Made by a program: the position numbers and the translations under genes
In this document: in pieces, positions 46,018 to 58,884 of the stretch
Position numbering within the stretch: position 1 is the stretch's first letter
Layout of the letters: the number at the start of each line of letters is the position of its first letter
The notes under the pieces: generated by a model
The model's input: the letters and a program-made list of their open reading frames with translations, nothing else
Databases searched by the model: none
What the model was told of the DNA's origin: nothing
Assembly (NCBI GenBank): GCA_022376465.1
Contig: JACDTU010000005.1
Span: 1,906,308-1,970,307, forward strand
DNA length: 64,000 bases
Reading direction: 5' to 3'
Origin: Cubamyces lactineus
Taxonomy: Eukaryota > Basidiomycota > Agaricomycetes > Polyporales > Polyporaceae

Positions 46018-46970
46018 ATGCCATCCGCGTTGATTCTGATAGCTGACGGTACAGAGGAGATGGAATTGTACGCGCCCTTCCCCGCCGAGTGGCAGCAATG
46101 ATATCGATCTGAGGCAACGGACTCCCAGCACGATCACCTACGACACGCTCGTCCGCGCAGGCGTATCCTGTACATCTGCCTTTGTTTCGGACGACAATCG
46201 CCAAGGAGGCTCTGCCAGTTACGAGTCTAATCCCCCTTTTGCGAAGGGCTCGCGCGGCATCAAGATCCTTCCCGACACTTACTTTTCCCCGCATGCGGCG
46301 ACGCCTGTAAGTCCTCTTGCTGCATGAGCTGTGTATGATGTATACTGACTCTGAGTTGGCGGTGTGCACAGGACAAGTACGATCTGCTTGTAATTCCGGG
46401 CGGTGCGAAGGGGGCAGAAACCATGTCCAACAACTCTCCTGTCCAGCATCTAGTCAGAGAGTACCTCCAAGCGGGGAAGTATGTCGGCATGATATGCGCA
46501 GGTATGGACACAATTGTCTTCAGCTTACGAGGACACATCGCTGAGTCCATTCAGGGAGTCTTGCTGCTCTCACGTCTGGCCTCCCCAAGCAACCCATTAC
46601 CTCCCACCCCAGTGTCCGCGACCAACTCAAGGACAGTAAGTCTGCGAGAAGACCATACCAGCAGCGGGATGATAGCTTACGGTCCATCCTAGCTTTCGTC
46701 TACTCTGAGGATCCGGTGGTTGTATCCGGCAAACTCATTACAAGGTGTGTCCCATTCATTGATCGCTCGCTTGACACAGTCTTCTGAATTTGTATTCCAG
46801 TCGTGGTCCAGGTAAAATAACTTGTAGATCGCGCACATCTCCTCAACTTAACATGATTGCCAGGTACTGCCTTTCCGTTCGCCTTGACATTGGTCGAATT
46901 GCTCTGTGGCAAAGAAAAGCGCGCAGAGGTTGCTGGCCCCATGGTCTTCCCACCCGGTACGTTTGCTTGA
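46018..46970 (+). CDS. DJ-1/PfpI family protein (PARK7-like)
   Basis: DJ-1 superfamily protein, a class with glutathione-independent glyoxalase and stress-protective roles. Starts MPSALILIADGTEEMEF; the conserved Glu is in GTEEME. A first intron (gtacgc...cccag, about 46068-46117) joins this to TITYDTLVRAGV. Later exons give DKYDLLVIPGGAKGAE, then GMICAG with the nucleophilic Cys at the elbow, split by a phase-1 intron, then [49 protein letters not shown] and the end VAGPMVFPPG. Stop TGA at 46968-46970. Five introns in under 1 kb. No targeting signal, so probably cytosolic. Confidence 0.9.
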
Positions 46971-47242
46971 AGCGATCGCGATGCCCTAAGGTACGCAGAG
47001 AACGGCAATCTGAACAGCGAGCTATGTACGATATTGGCTATCAAAATTGTGAACATGGTGTAGAGAAGGGACTAGTACGATACGTGCAAGCGGTCCGTCA
47101 GTCAAGGTAGGTAGCTCCCTTGGCACAAGAGCTTGGAGTCTTTTCACCTCCCAAGCCATCCATTGGGATCAACTGTTACGATGCAGTGTACAACTATACA
47201 AACCACTAGCATCGTACAATGTCTATCACACTTCCATGCAAG
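46971..47242. other. Convergent intergenic region
   Basis: 3' ends of the DJ-1 gene and of the F-box/zinc protein; no gene seen. Confidence 0.45.
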
Positions 47243-48950
47243 TTAGCTAGCATCGCACTGACAGTGGCGAGTACCATTGTCATCCAATGCCCACAGGATA
47301 TCTCTAGAAAGAAAGTCATCTCCACGCTCCCAGCCATGTCGTCGGTAATTCGCAAAGAGCACGTCGAATTGCTTGATGATCTCCCATCGACGCCGACGAG
47401 AACGCATGGAGTCCGAACGGCGATATGCACGTAGGAACGGTAGAAGGGGGAACTCGGAGTCGAACAGGGGGAGGGGTGGCAGAGGATCGTCGGCGAACTC
47501 TGACGGAGGTGGAGCAGGGACGTCAGCGATGTCCCCAGCGATGATGCCCTCGTCCACATCGGATTCCACCTCGCCTCCCCCATCTTCATCCTCAGTGGCC
47601 CAATCATCACGGTCCTCGCCCGTAGACTCGGTGTCATTCGTCGATGGACAGTAGTCTTCATCATCGAGATCGTCCTCGGCGAACTCCATCTGCATAAACG
47701 TGGGCAGCGACGGCGGAGCTGCGTCAGGTAACCACGTTTTCATCGCGTCGCACGCCGCTAACCACTCCTCGCGCAGGCCGGTTCGTACGGGCACGATCCA
47801 GTGCAGCGGGCTCGAGATATTGTCCATGGCATGTCGGATGACGTGACGGAGCGTGCTTGGGTCGAGGATGCGCATGGAGAGTTCCTTGCATGTCGACGCG
47901 AGGCTGAATAGGTCCTCTAGCTGTAAGTGTTGAAGCAACCCTGGCCAGAGCTCGTTGGGCAGGCGGCAGATTGCTGCCTGAGGTTGTGGCATAGCGTCCC
48001 ACGCCGGTGTAGAACTATTGTGATCGGAGGGCTTTCGATGGGGTGCACGGGGCCAGCTAGACGATTTGAATTAGCTGCTACGTCGTTTGTCATGGGCAAT
48101 CGCAAGTCGTAGCTCACTCGTCAGGGCGGACAAAAATCCAATAACGACTGTCTTCGAGAATCGCCGGTATCAATGATTCGCCACGCAGGCCCTGCTCCAA
48201 AGCTCGCACAGTATGCGCAACGCCCTTCCGCGGGCCCAGGATGTAGTCTTGATACTGCGAGCTCATGTAGGCGTCCAAAACGCCTCCATAATCGATGCAC
48301 GGGAGCCAGCCTCTAGCATGCTCCTGACGCTCGTACCGCGAACCGACGACTTCGTACAATTCACCGTACAGAGTCAGCGGTTTTCCGTCCCTGCCTGGCC
48401 GAGGAGGGAGTGGACAGTTCAGCCAGTTACGAAGCAGGCCCCAGCACCCGAAGTGCACCCAGGTGTTGCACGAAGGCTGGTGTTCGGCGCCCGGGCCCCA
48501 TAGCGTGTCGCAATTCGTCTCCCCGAAGCCCTTGACGACACGCTCGCTGTCGTTCTCCTCGACGAGCTCGGTAAACAGGCCACCGCCACATGACGAGCGC
48601 ACGATGCGCATCTGGGCATCGTCTCCCGTCGGGTGCAGCGTACGCCCGTGGTGGTTGCATGGCATGTACAAACCGTGCGGGTCGAAATGGCCGATTGCGA
48701 CGCAGTCGCCGTTGTACCCGGACGCGACTGCATCGCGATATGCGGGAAAGCAGTCGAGGCTGTCAGACTCGTCGGGGACTTCTCCCAATGTCGCGACGAG
48801 TTCCTCCGTGGACATGCCCAGGTCCGGTTTTGCTGCCAGTATTTCCTGGGCGATTTGAGCTGCGCCTGATTGCGTGCTGTCCATACACCACCACACTGGA
48901 CCGCTTCGCGGCCGAATGCCACAGAGTACGCATACTTCGTCGAATCCCAT
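47243..48950 (-). CDS. F-box protein with N-terminal Cys-rich domain
   Basis: Two exons that I join into one gene. Exon 1 (48950-48118) starts MGFDEVCVLCGIRPRSGP and carries a CxxC pair, then GHFDPHGLYMPCNHHGRT, SCNTWVHFGCWGLLRNWL and GARYER-like segments, suggestive of a zinc-stabilised domain, ending YWIFVRPD. A 61-nt intron (48117-48057, gtgagc...ctag) leads in frame to DAMPQPQAAICRLPNELWPG, the start of the F-box (LQHLQLEDLFSLASTCKEL). An acidic linker and a basic RRRRWEIIKQF segment follow, with TAA at 47243-47245. If the intron is not removed, exon 1 ends at a TGA and exon 2 would begin at ATG 47992, so they could alternatively be two proteins. The likely role is an SCF adaptor. Confidence 0.75.
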
Positions 48951-49370
48951 CTATGCGAGAGTGCCCGATGATCTCTAGCTGTATAGTCAACTCGCGCGCA
49001 TTACGAGTCAAGGTCATGCAAGCTCACAGTGAAAGCACAAGGCGTCAACGATTGCTGAGCCGGATTACAGACGGGTCCTCGCAGTACTTATCGATGAATC
49101 TCCACGTCCGCGATGAAAGCGAGAGCGAAAGGTTGTCCGAGTACGCGTCTGACGTCAACACGGTTATGTTCAAACAACTTGTTACGCGAAGGGCGTCAAG
49201 GAACACGCCAATAGACGCACGTACTGACTCCGAGGCTGATACAACACTGTCCACAATACGGCCAAAACTCAGCACCGCCGAGTAGAAAATCACACATACA
49301 CGAGGCGCCCTGTTGATCGCGCGAAGATATATATACCGTGAGTGTGATGAAACATGCCATGTCCACAAAT
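48951..49370. other. Intergenic, nothing recognised
   Basis: Between the start of the F-box/zinc gene and the 3' end of the next minus-strand gene. No gene recognised. Confidence 0.45.
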
Positions 49371-50919
49371 CTAGAGTACGTTGCAGCTAGAGTACATATC
49401 CAGGGCGGCGGCAACCTTCAAGTATATGCCCCGGGTTGTCGCAATCTTCTTCATAGTCATCTATTGAGGACGGGGTCAGGCAGGCGATGAGCGGTAGTTT
49501 ACTCGCGAACATACCTTGCTGACAGGCATATCACTGTCCGTGACGAAAGACAGTTCTTCCTTCAGCATGAGAATGTCCGATCTCAGCTGTGGTACCAAGA
49601 GCGTTAGCATATTGACCACCAGCCTCGTGCATGCAGCGACTTACAGCCTTCCATATCCAAGCAATGCCCTCGATCTTGTTCGCCGCGTCGAGGACGTCTT
49701 TCCTTAGCGTATTCTGGTAGGATGAGAGCAAGCGCTCCTTGTCTGTGAGCCTCGCAATAGATTTGTCGCAATCGGACATTTCCGGCCCCGTACCTAGAGA
49801 TTATTAGAATCATCAGATTCCGAAAGCAGGAGGAGTTACACTTACGATCCAGCTCCCTCCTGATTTGAATGCCGCCAAAGCCACTAGGGAGGCGAGATAG
49901 CATCTATTAGAAGAAGTCAGGCTTAGAGCCCTCGTATAACTACCAAGCAGTCGTCCCGAAAGGACGGCAGCGAAAGTATTGTCGACAATCTAAGACGCAC
50001 CTCAGATATCTGAATACCATCAGACATCAGTTTACGTTCCACTATTTGATATGAACGCTACACACCTGACGAGACATACTACATCGGGACGAGGATCAGT
50101 TGGGTGGACAGGGTAGCAGCAGCATAGCAGTACGCACTCCTCGAGTTGCGAGCGGCGCGCCCGGACACTTTGCAGATCGTTGGCGAGACCCCCCTTCGCC
50201 TTCTCCATCTCATTCTCATAACTCGATGCGGCAGAGCGCATGTCGTTCGCCATTCGTTCGAGATCTACCTTGATTTGCGTAGCGGATTCCATCTTGTTCT
50301 CCAAGTCCTGAACACGCCGTGGCTCAGGGGACAGCCGCAAACAGGAGGGTTTAGTGAGCATACGTACTCGGGAGACGGTCCGGAGCCTGGAGACCCGCTC
50401 GGTGATGCTCGCGGCGCCAGCATCGTCCAAGAGGTCTTGGCTAATCTCTGTTGAATGTGTTGTCCCAGTCAGCAACACCGTCAGTGAGTTACGACAGAAT
50501 ACTGACGCAGTATGAATGAAGACAAAACACTAGCGTTGTTGCAGCTGTGGATCAAGATGCTTTGGAAGCGCTGCAAGGTCAATCCAAAATATTAGTATCG
50601 TATCAATAACAGCGACCTAGAACCCAGTGCTTACGTCGGGGTACTCGCGCCATTGCCCACTGAGGCGAAGTGTGTTGTTGAAGTTGTCCTTGAAGTCTGC
50701 AACGTCGAACCCGAGGAGCCGCTCGGTGACCTTCCCAAAGGCGACCTTGACGTCCTGGACGAGTTCCTTCACATGTCGGAACTCCCTCGACACTCGGTCG
50801 TCGCCCACGTCGGGTTGCTGCAAAGCTTGGTAGATCTGGTCCATTGTTGTCTGGTGCGTATCGAGGAGTCTTTCAATGACGTGTTGGTGGCCGCAGTGAG
50901 AGTGAGAGTCGGTCGACAT
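49371..50919 (-). CDS. Coiled-coil protein of unknown function, copy A
   Basis: Multi-exon minus-strand gene. Suggested start 50919 (MSTDSHSHCGHQHVIERLLD); an ATG at 51000 is also in frame. Exons in order contain VKVAFGKVTERLLGFDVADF then LRLSGQWREYPD; RFQSILIHSCNNA; EISQDLLDDAGAASITERVS; DLENKMESATQIKVDLERMA to RARRSQLEE (coiled coil); MSDCDKSIARLTDKERLL with IEGIAWIWKA; LRSDILMLKEELSFVTD; and a last exon MTMKKIATTRGIYLKVAAAL ending TAG at 49371-49373. No domain recognised. The order and the GFDVA-F motif recur in the gene at 52532-53808, so these are tandem paralogues. Exact exon borders in the middle are uncertain. Confidence 0.6.
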
Positions 50920-52531
50920 GCTGAAGCAGAGGAGGGCGGTTATAAGGCGAGGAGTTGGTAGGGACGTGAGCAGCTGGGTATAGTCTTTATTGGGCGACAA
51001 ACAGCCCGTCAGTCAGATCTGCTAGAGTGCGATGGATCAGGCAGCGAGCATGGTGCTGCGGCGTTGGGGAACACCGGGTGAGTGTCCGGCGTGTGGCAGA
51101 ACCGGGTGCTGAGGAGGCTGTAGTCGCTACTTTGCCTGAAGTTTATGTTTCCAAGAAACTCGGGACCTTGAATCAATCGCATCTAGCGAGTACGTGGTGT
51201 GTTCCTGTACCTTGCACTTCAATAGTGCTAGACTCCGCAGTTTCCCCTCTCCGAAGGGGAAGGCAGGCTAGCGCTGCACGGATACCTGCCCTCTAAGAGC
51301 TCTAGCCTCGACAACCCGGTGCTCTAGCGTTCCGAGCCATTGGTCGGGGTGAGGATGTTATCCCTTTCCTCTTGGAATTTGTGGCTATATGCAACGCGTT
51401 GACGTCAATGAACACAATGCCGCGTTAAAAACCAGTCAGTCGGTGCTGTAGTGAGTTCAAATTACCAGGCTCACCCGTGTTCACTTTCCACTTGGGCGAA
51501 CTATGGAAACGAGGCCGTATTTTGGTAGATGTACATAGGAACTCCGAAAATGTTAATGAAGCTCTGGCCCAGGCACCATTTATCAGGCACTGTGGCACCT
51601 CGTTGCACGGCGTCGCCCTGGTCCGGTAATTAAGGATGATCCGCTGGCTATGCATGCCCCGCCAGGGCAGTCGCATGTCAAAGCAGTGTTTGCAGATATT
51701 CTAGTATGCAGGGCGGCCAGGGCCCTTGAACATCAGTAGTCGACCTGTGGCTCATCAGCAGTACTTCTAAAGACCCTAGGTCAGAGTGCCGTTCAATTCA
51801 GCACTTAGTTGATACGGTGTCACTGCCATATATCGAGAATCTTGGAACCTCTGAGTTGTATGATCTGACAGTTCTGTGTGCGGAGATTCAGCAGACTGAG
51901 GAGTCGGAAATAGATCCGATAGAGATAGATGACTACTACCGCAACTCAAAACGGCCTTCAAGCCATGCGACTGCCAATGACCATCGCAGGCAACACCAGG
52001 CAGCGCTATCTGTTGCGGGAATTTATGTTCACTGACGACGCACCATTTACCACGATATAATTCGGAAGACACTTGAAAGAAGTCGCCATACCGGAGAACA
52101 CCCACTACGGTAACGTGATCCGCTTCTCGCTCGTATCGAGATCTGATCTTAGATTCAGGACCAGAATCCCAATGCGAGTGCTTGCGAGTGCTGAACGCTG
52201 GCGCCAATTGCCGGCTCTACTTGATTACATAGAACGGTAGTACCTACGACAAAAAGGGATACAGCTCGAAGGTTCAGATGTACATATTGCGGGACATGGC
52301 CCAGCAGTAACCTTATGGTATCGCGGCAATTTTACGGTCGTACCATTCCTGTCATGAAGCTGACAGTACGCAATGACCTCGCGGGACACGGTCACGGTAT
52401 ATCCAGGTACACGAGACACGCCCAGTATGAGTAAGGGAGGCATACGACAATGCCACGAGAGCTCCGGGACAGCGGCCCATAGAAACATGGCGTATAGTTG
52501 TCCTTCAAGGGTTGTAACATGCAGGAATCTA
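50920..52531. other. Intergenic region between coiled-coil paralogues
   Basis: About 1.6 kb. Open frames at 51776-52207 (-) and 52225-52488 (-) have no recognisable domain or splice support, so I leave them uncalled. No repeats or RNA genes recognised. Confidence 0.45.
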
Positions 52532-53808
52532 CTAGCAGCTCCTCAGACGTCTGCCTCGACATTGCAATGAGTGTAAATCTCTAATAAGGCTATTGAGACC
52601 ACGAAAGGCCCACGGATTTTCTTCAAGAACCTCTATGATTACGGTATGATAAGCAACATGTTCAACTTGCCCAGCGAAGAATTGACATACCAAACCAGCC
52701 GGATAATCGTAATCTATGGCATCCTCGTCCCACCTGTTCCAATTGACTGCGTCCGTTTGCATCTAGTACACCGGCTGTTAGCGCACCACTCGAAACTCGC
52801 GCAGAGGGAAGCGGGATCACCCCTCGCCAGATATCCGCGAGTGATCTGACCTTGTTCACCACGGTCGTGCTGTTTTGTCCCAACGATACTCTATAGAGAT
52901 CCAGTAATCGCTCTCGGTTGAGCAATGTGGTGATCTGATCGTTCTGAACAACTTTAGAAGCCCGGGATGTCTGGGAATGGGACTGCAGAAATGTGAATGC
53001 AACACCGCTTACCTGTCGTTGCCCGTGCAGCTCGCAGATCGTCCGAAAGTTGTGCGACCGCCTTCTCCACCGCAAACTCTACCCTGTTCTTTGCGAGTTC
53101 CGCGAACGCCTCGGACATTGCGGTGAGACGATGCGTCTTCTTGTCTAAGCCCTGATGTGCAAGAACATGATGCTACATATATCTTGAGCAGAGTATGCTC
53201 ATAGCCGTACCTGAACCAAAGGTCGTAGCACAGACATCAAGGCGGCATTATCTGGCTGCTCAACGTCAACTAAGAGCACTTTGACGTACACTAGAATGAG
53301 ATGGATTCGAGCCAGAGCGCCAGGGATTAGCCGCGCGATGCGTAGTAAGAGCACTTCGTACTAACGCTGTAGAATGTTTCCCAGTGCGTCGGCCTCTTTG
53401 CAGCTTTGTGCCAACAGGTTGTTACAGCGCTTCTGAACGCTCTGCATGAGATACCAGGACCTGTAGCCGGATGAGCAAGAAAATACGCACGTCGTGGAGC
53501 CCGCGGCACTGTTCATGCAAACGAAGGGGGTGGCCTAGGACGTCGAAGAAGTTGGCGACATCGAAGCCAAGGCATGCCTCTTCCATCCTCGTGAAACCGT
53601 CCGTAAATATAATCTGTGGCTTCGTCTCCCGAATGTCCTGGGCTACCACGCGCTCCGAGCTTGTTCCGGGCATCTGCAGGACCGAGACAACACGGTGGAC
53701 GATGCTCAAAAAGCCCATGTGGCTCTCTAGAGACATCTTGACGAGGAGGTCGTAGTCGAATCTATCGATTGTCATCAAGTTGACGTCAGAGAGCATATAT
53801 TCCTCCAT
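52532..53808 (-). CDS. Coiled-coil protein of unknown function, copy B (boundaries approximate)
   Basis: Paralogue of the gene at 49371-50919. Suggested start 53808 (MEEYMLSDVNLMTIDRFDYD). Exons contain MEEACLGFDVANFFDVLGHP and LRLHEQCRGLHDV (matching GFDVADF and LRLSGQWREYPDV of copy A), SVQKRCNNLLAQSCKEADAL, GLDKKTHRLTAMSEAFAELA to VEKAVAQLSDDLRAARATT, and ITTLLNRERLLDLYRVSLGQ with VRSLADIWRGV (matching ARLTDKERLL and IEGIAWIWKA). The 3' end is uncertain; an exon with NWNRWDEDAIDYDYPAG near 52690-52750 may be the last. I could not confirm that every exon joins in frame, so partial decay is possible. Confidence 0.45.
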
Positions 53809-54500
53809 GGCTGCGATCGCGAGGGTGAAAGTGTTGAAAAATGCTGTTATTGAATGCGTCTTCTCAACTCTCTTAGATGCCAGCAGTTCATACACGGAGT
53901 TTCCTCGACGTCAGCGTACAGCGCTCGACATATTGGAACTAGTATTGGGGCATGCATATACCAGAGCGTGCTCACCTGCTCCTGCCTGAGGTACAGGGCT
54001 GCCCTGCCCTACCCGGTCGACAGCTGTAAGGCGGTATGCGATGCGGGTTGGCCGCGTAATTCCGCAAGCGTGCCTCTCCGGGCCTTCGACAAAACGTAGA
54101 GAATTTTCGGGGTGTCACCCGCGTCGCTTACGTAGTGTCCTGCTCACCGACAGCCTCTCCGGTGCCAATGTTCCTACCGAACGCGTTAGTTTCATCATAC
54201 ACCAATACTAACGATGATATAGTGTCATACCTTTCTCACAGCAGACATGGGTGCGGCCTAGCCCAGGTACGCCCGTCCAGGCACCTTGATGTAATTGTGT
54301 TTGACATCTACACCTCCGTGCTCTCTGGTCGGCAGTGATCACGAGCTGCCTGTCGCCATCCTCAACAGTGCAGAGTTACATGTCTCGGCCTTTACTGACT
54401 ACCACCATTGGCTATCGTGAGATGAGAGAGAGAGAGATATTATACCTATTACTACAGTGAATATGTCGAAATACACTAATTCTATTAGAAGCGTGTATGT
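53809..54500. other. Intergenic, nothing recognised
   Basis: Between the coiled-coil gene copy B and the 3' end of the isoleucyl-tRNA synthetase. Contains a short (GA)n tract near 54420-54441; no gene recognised. Confidence 0.5.
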
Positions 54501-57500
54501 CTATGGACGCACCACGTCTGTGCATCGCTTGCACAGCTCGTCATGCTCGTGGCGCGTGTACATCCAGCACCGGGGGCACTTTTGCAACGCCGCCGGGCGA
54601 ACAGCAAGCTCGATCTCCGTTCCTGGCGGTGGAGTTAGTCGCTTCGCCTTGGCACATTATAAAGTATTACGGATCACCTTCTACTTCCAAGGTCTCCTTG
54701 TACTGCCATGTCGGCGCAACCTCATCGACGGTACGATCTGATAGGCTGACACCGGATACACCGAATAGCGCTTTGAGCGTGTTCTCTGTCGGACCCGTCA
54801 GGGACTCGTTTAGGGACACGCAAGTCATTGACGTACCTTCGCGTCCGAGTAAGTCGATGATGTCCGAAGTCGTGGCAGATGAGATGTTCATAGCGACGTC
54901 GGCAGAGAGGGAACTCTTCACATTGCTAGAAGTACACCAAGGATCAGGAACAAATCGGGGTGACAGATACCCATGGGCGCTTACCCGTCTTTGCGCGCTT
55001 GTTCCAGGAGGACGAAGACCTTGGAACGGATACGGAGGAGTTTCTCCATTTCTTCCTCAGCCTTTGGGTCTACATAGTCATCGGGCTGTATAAAGACAAT
55101 GTGTCAGTTGGTCCATTCGGTGCTCAAAAGAAACAACCCACCAAAGGCGCCCATGGCGTCGTGAACACAGAGGATGCATCCGGGCCATGGAGCGTAGCGT
55201 GGATCTCTTCAGCGAGATGAGGAAGGACTGGGGCAAGAACCTTCGTCATCGTGGTCAAAACCTACACCAAGGAAATCATCTTCAAGTTAGAAGGGTAACA
55301 GTCGTGTTTGAGTGGGACGATTTCATACCTCGTCGAGGACTGTCAGAACACGACGACGCTCAATCCCGTTCTCGCGTTCGGCGTACAGGCAGTCCTTGTT
55401 GATGTCGAAGTAGAACGATGACAGAGTGATGTTCGCAAAGTACGAGAGCTCATTGATAACTACGCGTAACTGGTTTAGACTTGCATTTTCCCGCTGAATC
55501 AATAACACTGACCTTGTGGGAAGTTGTACGCCTCGTAGCCAGCCCGCGCCACTTGATCAAGCCTGTGCAGTCTATGAAGTACATAACGTTCCGCGAGACC
55601 CAAGTCCGCACGTTCGACTTTATTGGCGTACGGCCGGTCCCCAAGACTCCCCAGGATGAAACGAGACGAATTACGGATCTTGCGCATCGTCTCAGCACAT
55701 TGCTGGAGCATCGTTGGTCCTATGGACATGTCCTTGCCGAACTCGACCGTTGCTGCCCACAGCCGTAGGATGTCGGGCCCGTACGCCTTCTCGTTCTTGC
55801 CCTGCGGAGGTTGCCACATTAGGATGTTTAGATGATCGATATGTATGGAGAAGCACCGACCTTGCCTCCGTGTATGACAGTCATGGGGCTGACGATGTTG
55901 CCAAGCGACTTGCTCATCTTCTTCCCAGTTTCGTCAAGTACCATCCCATGAGTGATCAGAGTCGAGTACGGCGCCGCGCGTGCACGCTCAGCATTTGTCG
56001 CGCTCCCGATGGCTGTTAACAACTGGCTTTGGAACCAACCGCGATGTTGATCCGAACCCTCCAGGCATACGTCCGCGCCGAAGGTCCGTTTGTGCACCTT
56101 GCCTCCTTGGTTGCTGCCTACGGGGTTCGCGTAAAGCTCGTTGAGCAGGCTCCAAGACGTGCCGCTATCGAACCAAACGTCCATAGTGTCTGTCCCCTTT
56201 TGCCAGTTTTCCTCAAGCTGCGCATCGCTCATGCCCTCACGTCGTGAAGGCGGGACAAAGGCTGATACAGGGCCGTCCCACCAGTACCGAGGGCCATGCT
56301 CATGCAGTACGGACATAATGTGCGTAAGACTGTCAGAGTCGAGGACGGCGGAATTCGAGGGGAGATGGTACAATGCGGGGATAGGCACTCCCCAAACGCG
56401 TTGGCGGGATATGCACCACTCTGAGCGAGAACGGATGAAGGACTCGAGGCGATTGCGCGCTACAGAATGTGAGCATACAGCCGATCCTATGCACAAGAAG
56501 ATCCTCACATATGGCAGGAACAAAGGAAACGTCTTGGAGGGCGGCTATCGCGTCCTCTTTGATGTTGTCTAGGTTTGCAAACCATTGCGAGGTGGCTCTG
56601 AGTGTGACTACGATCAGCAAGAGGAAACCGCGGTGGCTAGGTATAAAGAGTAGCATACGTACAACACAATCACAGGTTTATCCGTCTTCCAATCGTACGG
56701 GTAACGGTGTTTGAAACGCTGTATTTTCCTGAGCGCGCCGTTTTCCGTGAGCAGAGCAACGATCTCCCGACCGCCCTGATCAAGTACATCCTTTCCAGCA
56801 AGCCGTTGAGCAGCCTCTTGGCCCACTACTTCGGCGACGTCTTCCGTGAATTGTCCCAATCCGTTGACATGGCACACAAGATCTGCCGCAGTGGCGGGAG
56901 AAACAGACGTGGCCACCTTGGCCGACGATGAGGTTCTGATGAGACCGAGTGCTTGCATGACCGCGTAGTCTTCCGCGCCGTGCGCCGGTGCACAGTGCAC
57001 CAGGCCAGTACCAGAGTCTCGAGTAACGTGCGACGACGGGATAATGGGCAAAGAAGCCGAGGACGACAATGAAACAGGTCGAGACGCAAATATCGGGCGG
57101 TAAGTAGCTCCCACAAGATCCGCTCCTGTGTATCACGCGTTATAGAAATTGACAGTGGGTCTGAGAGGAGCGTGGCATACCGTCAACCTCGCCCAACGGA
57201 ACGACTGGGGGTGGAAGGAGCCCAGGTATTTCCCTCAAGGCGCCTTCACGATCTGCTGCGTAGATGACTATAGACTCGCCCGCGTCCAGGGCTCCTGCCG
57301 AAGAGTCCTTGATTGAAACGATACGGTACCGCATCTCAGGATTCACAGCAATAGCCTAATTAGATAACTGTCAGCAGCGTCATACAGTCATACATGAAAT
57401 GTAACATACCATGTTCGCCGTCAGCGTCCAAGGGGTCGTCGTCCATACCAGTAAAGTGACCTTCTCCCGCCCAGCAGTTAGCGCCCGAAGGGTATCTGAC

Positions 57501-58636
57501 ATCTGCGGATTGGCGGGATCAAGTTGGAATGAGACGTATACCGAGTGCGAGACGTGCTTGTCATTATAGACGAGCTCAGCCTCTGCTAGCGCCGACCTGG
57601 ACGAGGGAGAATAGTGTACTGGTCGGTGCTGCCGATATATGAGGCCTGTACCCAAGGATCAGCCATGTGCTTATGACACGGCAGAAGTTATATCTGCACC
57701 TTTCTCAACCATGTTCTTGAAGATCTCAAGCTGCCTGAGCTCGTACTTAGGATCTGCACCGCACTCTCATGAATAAACGATTAGCGCGACTAACAACACA
57801 TAACTTACCAAGCGTGCGATAAGTTGTCTCGGGGCTCCAATCGGCCATGATGCCCAGCTGCCTGAACTGCTCCATTTGCGACGCGACTTCACTGCGTGCA
57901 AACTTCTCGGCCTCACCCCGTATTTGCGAAGGGGTCAATTGGTTAATTTCGACCTACACAGGTTCTGAGCATTGAGTTCTCAGAGTACGCGTTGAAAGCT
58001 TACCCCAAGCTGCTTCAACACCTTGTTTTCAATAGGAAGTCCGTGACAATCCCAGCCAGGTACGTAACTTCGCAAGCTGTCAGTGTATCTTCGCACCTCG
58101 AAGGTCAGATACCTACTTGACTCGATGTCCAAGTGATACATGGTACCGGTTGATAATATCCTTCAGGATTTTGTTCAAAGCATGCCCTTGATCACACGGT
58201 AGTCAATGTCGCGAGCCCGGCTAGCGGTTGTTACGGGGGAAGTGGCCGGAAAAACAATGCCCGCAAACACCTGTTATGACAATCAAGACTTACCCATATG
58301 CAAGTCGCCATTCGCGTAAGGCGGTCCGTCATGAAACACAAAGAGAGGACCTTCGGCATGCTCCCACTGCGCCAGCATAAGCAACCATTTAAAGTGCGTG
58401 AACGTATGTAAACTGACCTGCCAGCGGTATAGGCCTTCTGTTGTTTTGTGCTGCAGCTTTGAGTCCTTGGACGGGTCGTTGTATAGTGGGAACGTAGTCT
58501 TGGGCAACCGTAAGGTGTCTCCCCAACGCTGAGAGCTTTCAGCCAACACAGAGCGAGTAGACGAGAGCCATCTGCGAGGACATGTCTGAGTGCAGCCTAG
58601 CCTGAGCCCTGTCGGGAACACAGACCAGCGCGGCAT
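54501..58636 (-). CDS. Mitochondrial isoleucyl-tRNA synthetase
   Basis: Class I aminoacyl-tRNA synthetase charging mitochondrial tRNA-Ile. The start at 58636 gives an Arg/Ser-rich presequence ([20 protein letters not shown]). The HIGH-type motif is in [12 protein letters not shown], then [18 protein letters not shown], the editing (CP1) domain with [11 protein letters not shown] and [15 protein letters not shown], then [42 protein letters not shown] and [11 protein letters not shown] (KMSKS). The C-terminal zinc motif CPRCWMY...LCKRC ends just before TAG at 54501-54503. The KMSKS context and C-terminal zinc site are of the bacterial/organellar type, not the cytosolic type. Many short introns; one near 58370-58420 is a multiple of three and stop-free. 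Divergent from the cyclin gene. Confidence 0.92.
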
Positions 58637-58884
58637 GAGCCCAGCGAGAGACGAGCAGCCAGAGCGAGACTCAGAGAGCGGACGAGCGTCTAATGCGAGG
58701 CAGCGGGACAAGGGTCTTGGTGAGTCACGTGCATGACGCGCTTGGGGGGGCGTGTTATTTTGAAGTGTTTGTGGCTGGTGTTGAACAAAACGAGTCGTGT
58801 CGCGGGCGCTAGTCTGATCCACATCCAACTCTGTACTACTCCTCCACCGCTGTACCCTTCCACACGACCTCTGCTGTCTCTCCT
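58637..58884. promoter_or_regulatory. Shared bidirectional promoter region
   Basis: 248 bp between the ATG codons of the isoleucyl-tRNA synthetase (-) and the B-type cyclin (+). No individual element assigned. Confidence 0.45.

Noticed and set aside
51776..52488. Two minus-strand open frames between the coiled-coil paralogues
   Set aside because: No domain, no coherent splice sites, and composition resembles surrounding non-coding DNA.
54420..54441. GA-rich microsatellite as a regulatory element
   Set aside because: Too short and too common to assign a role.
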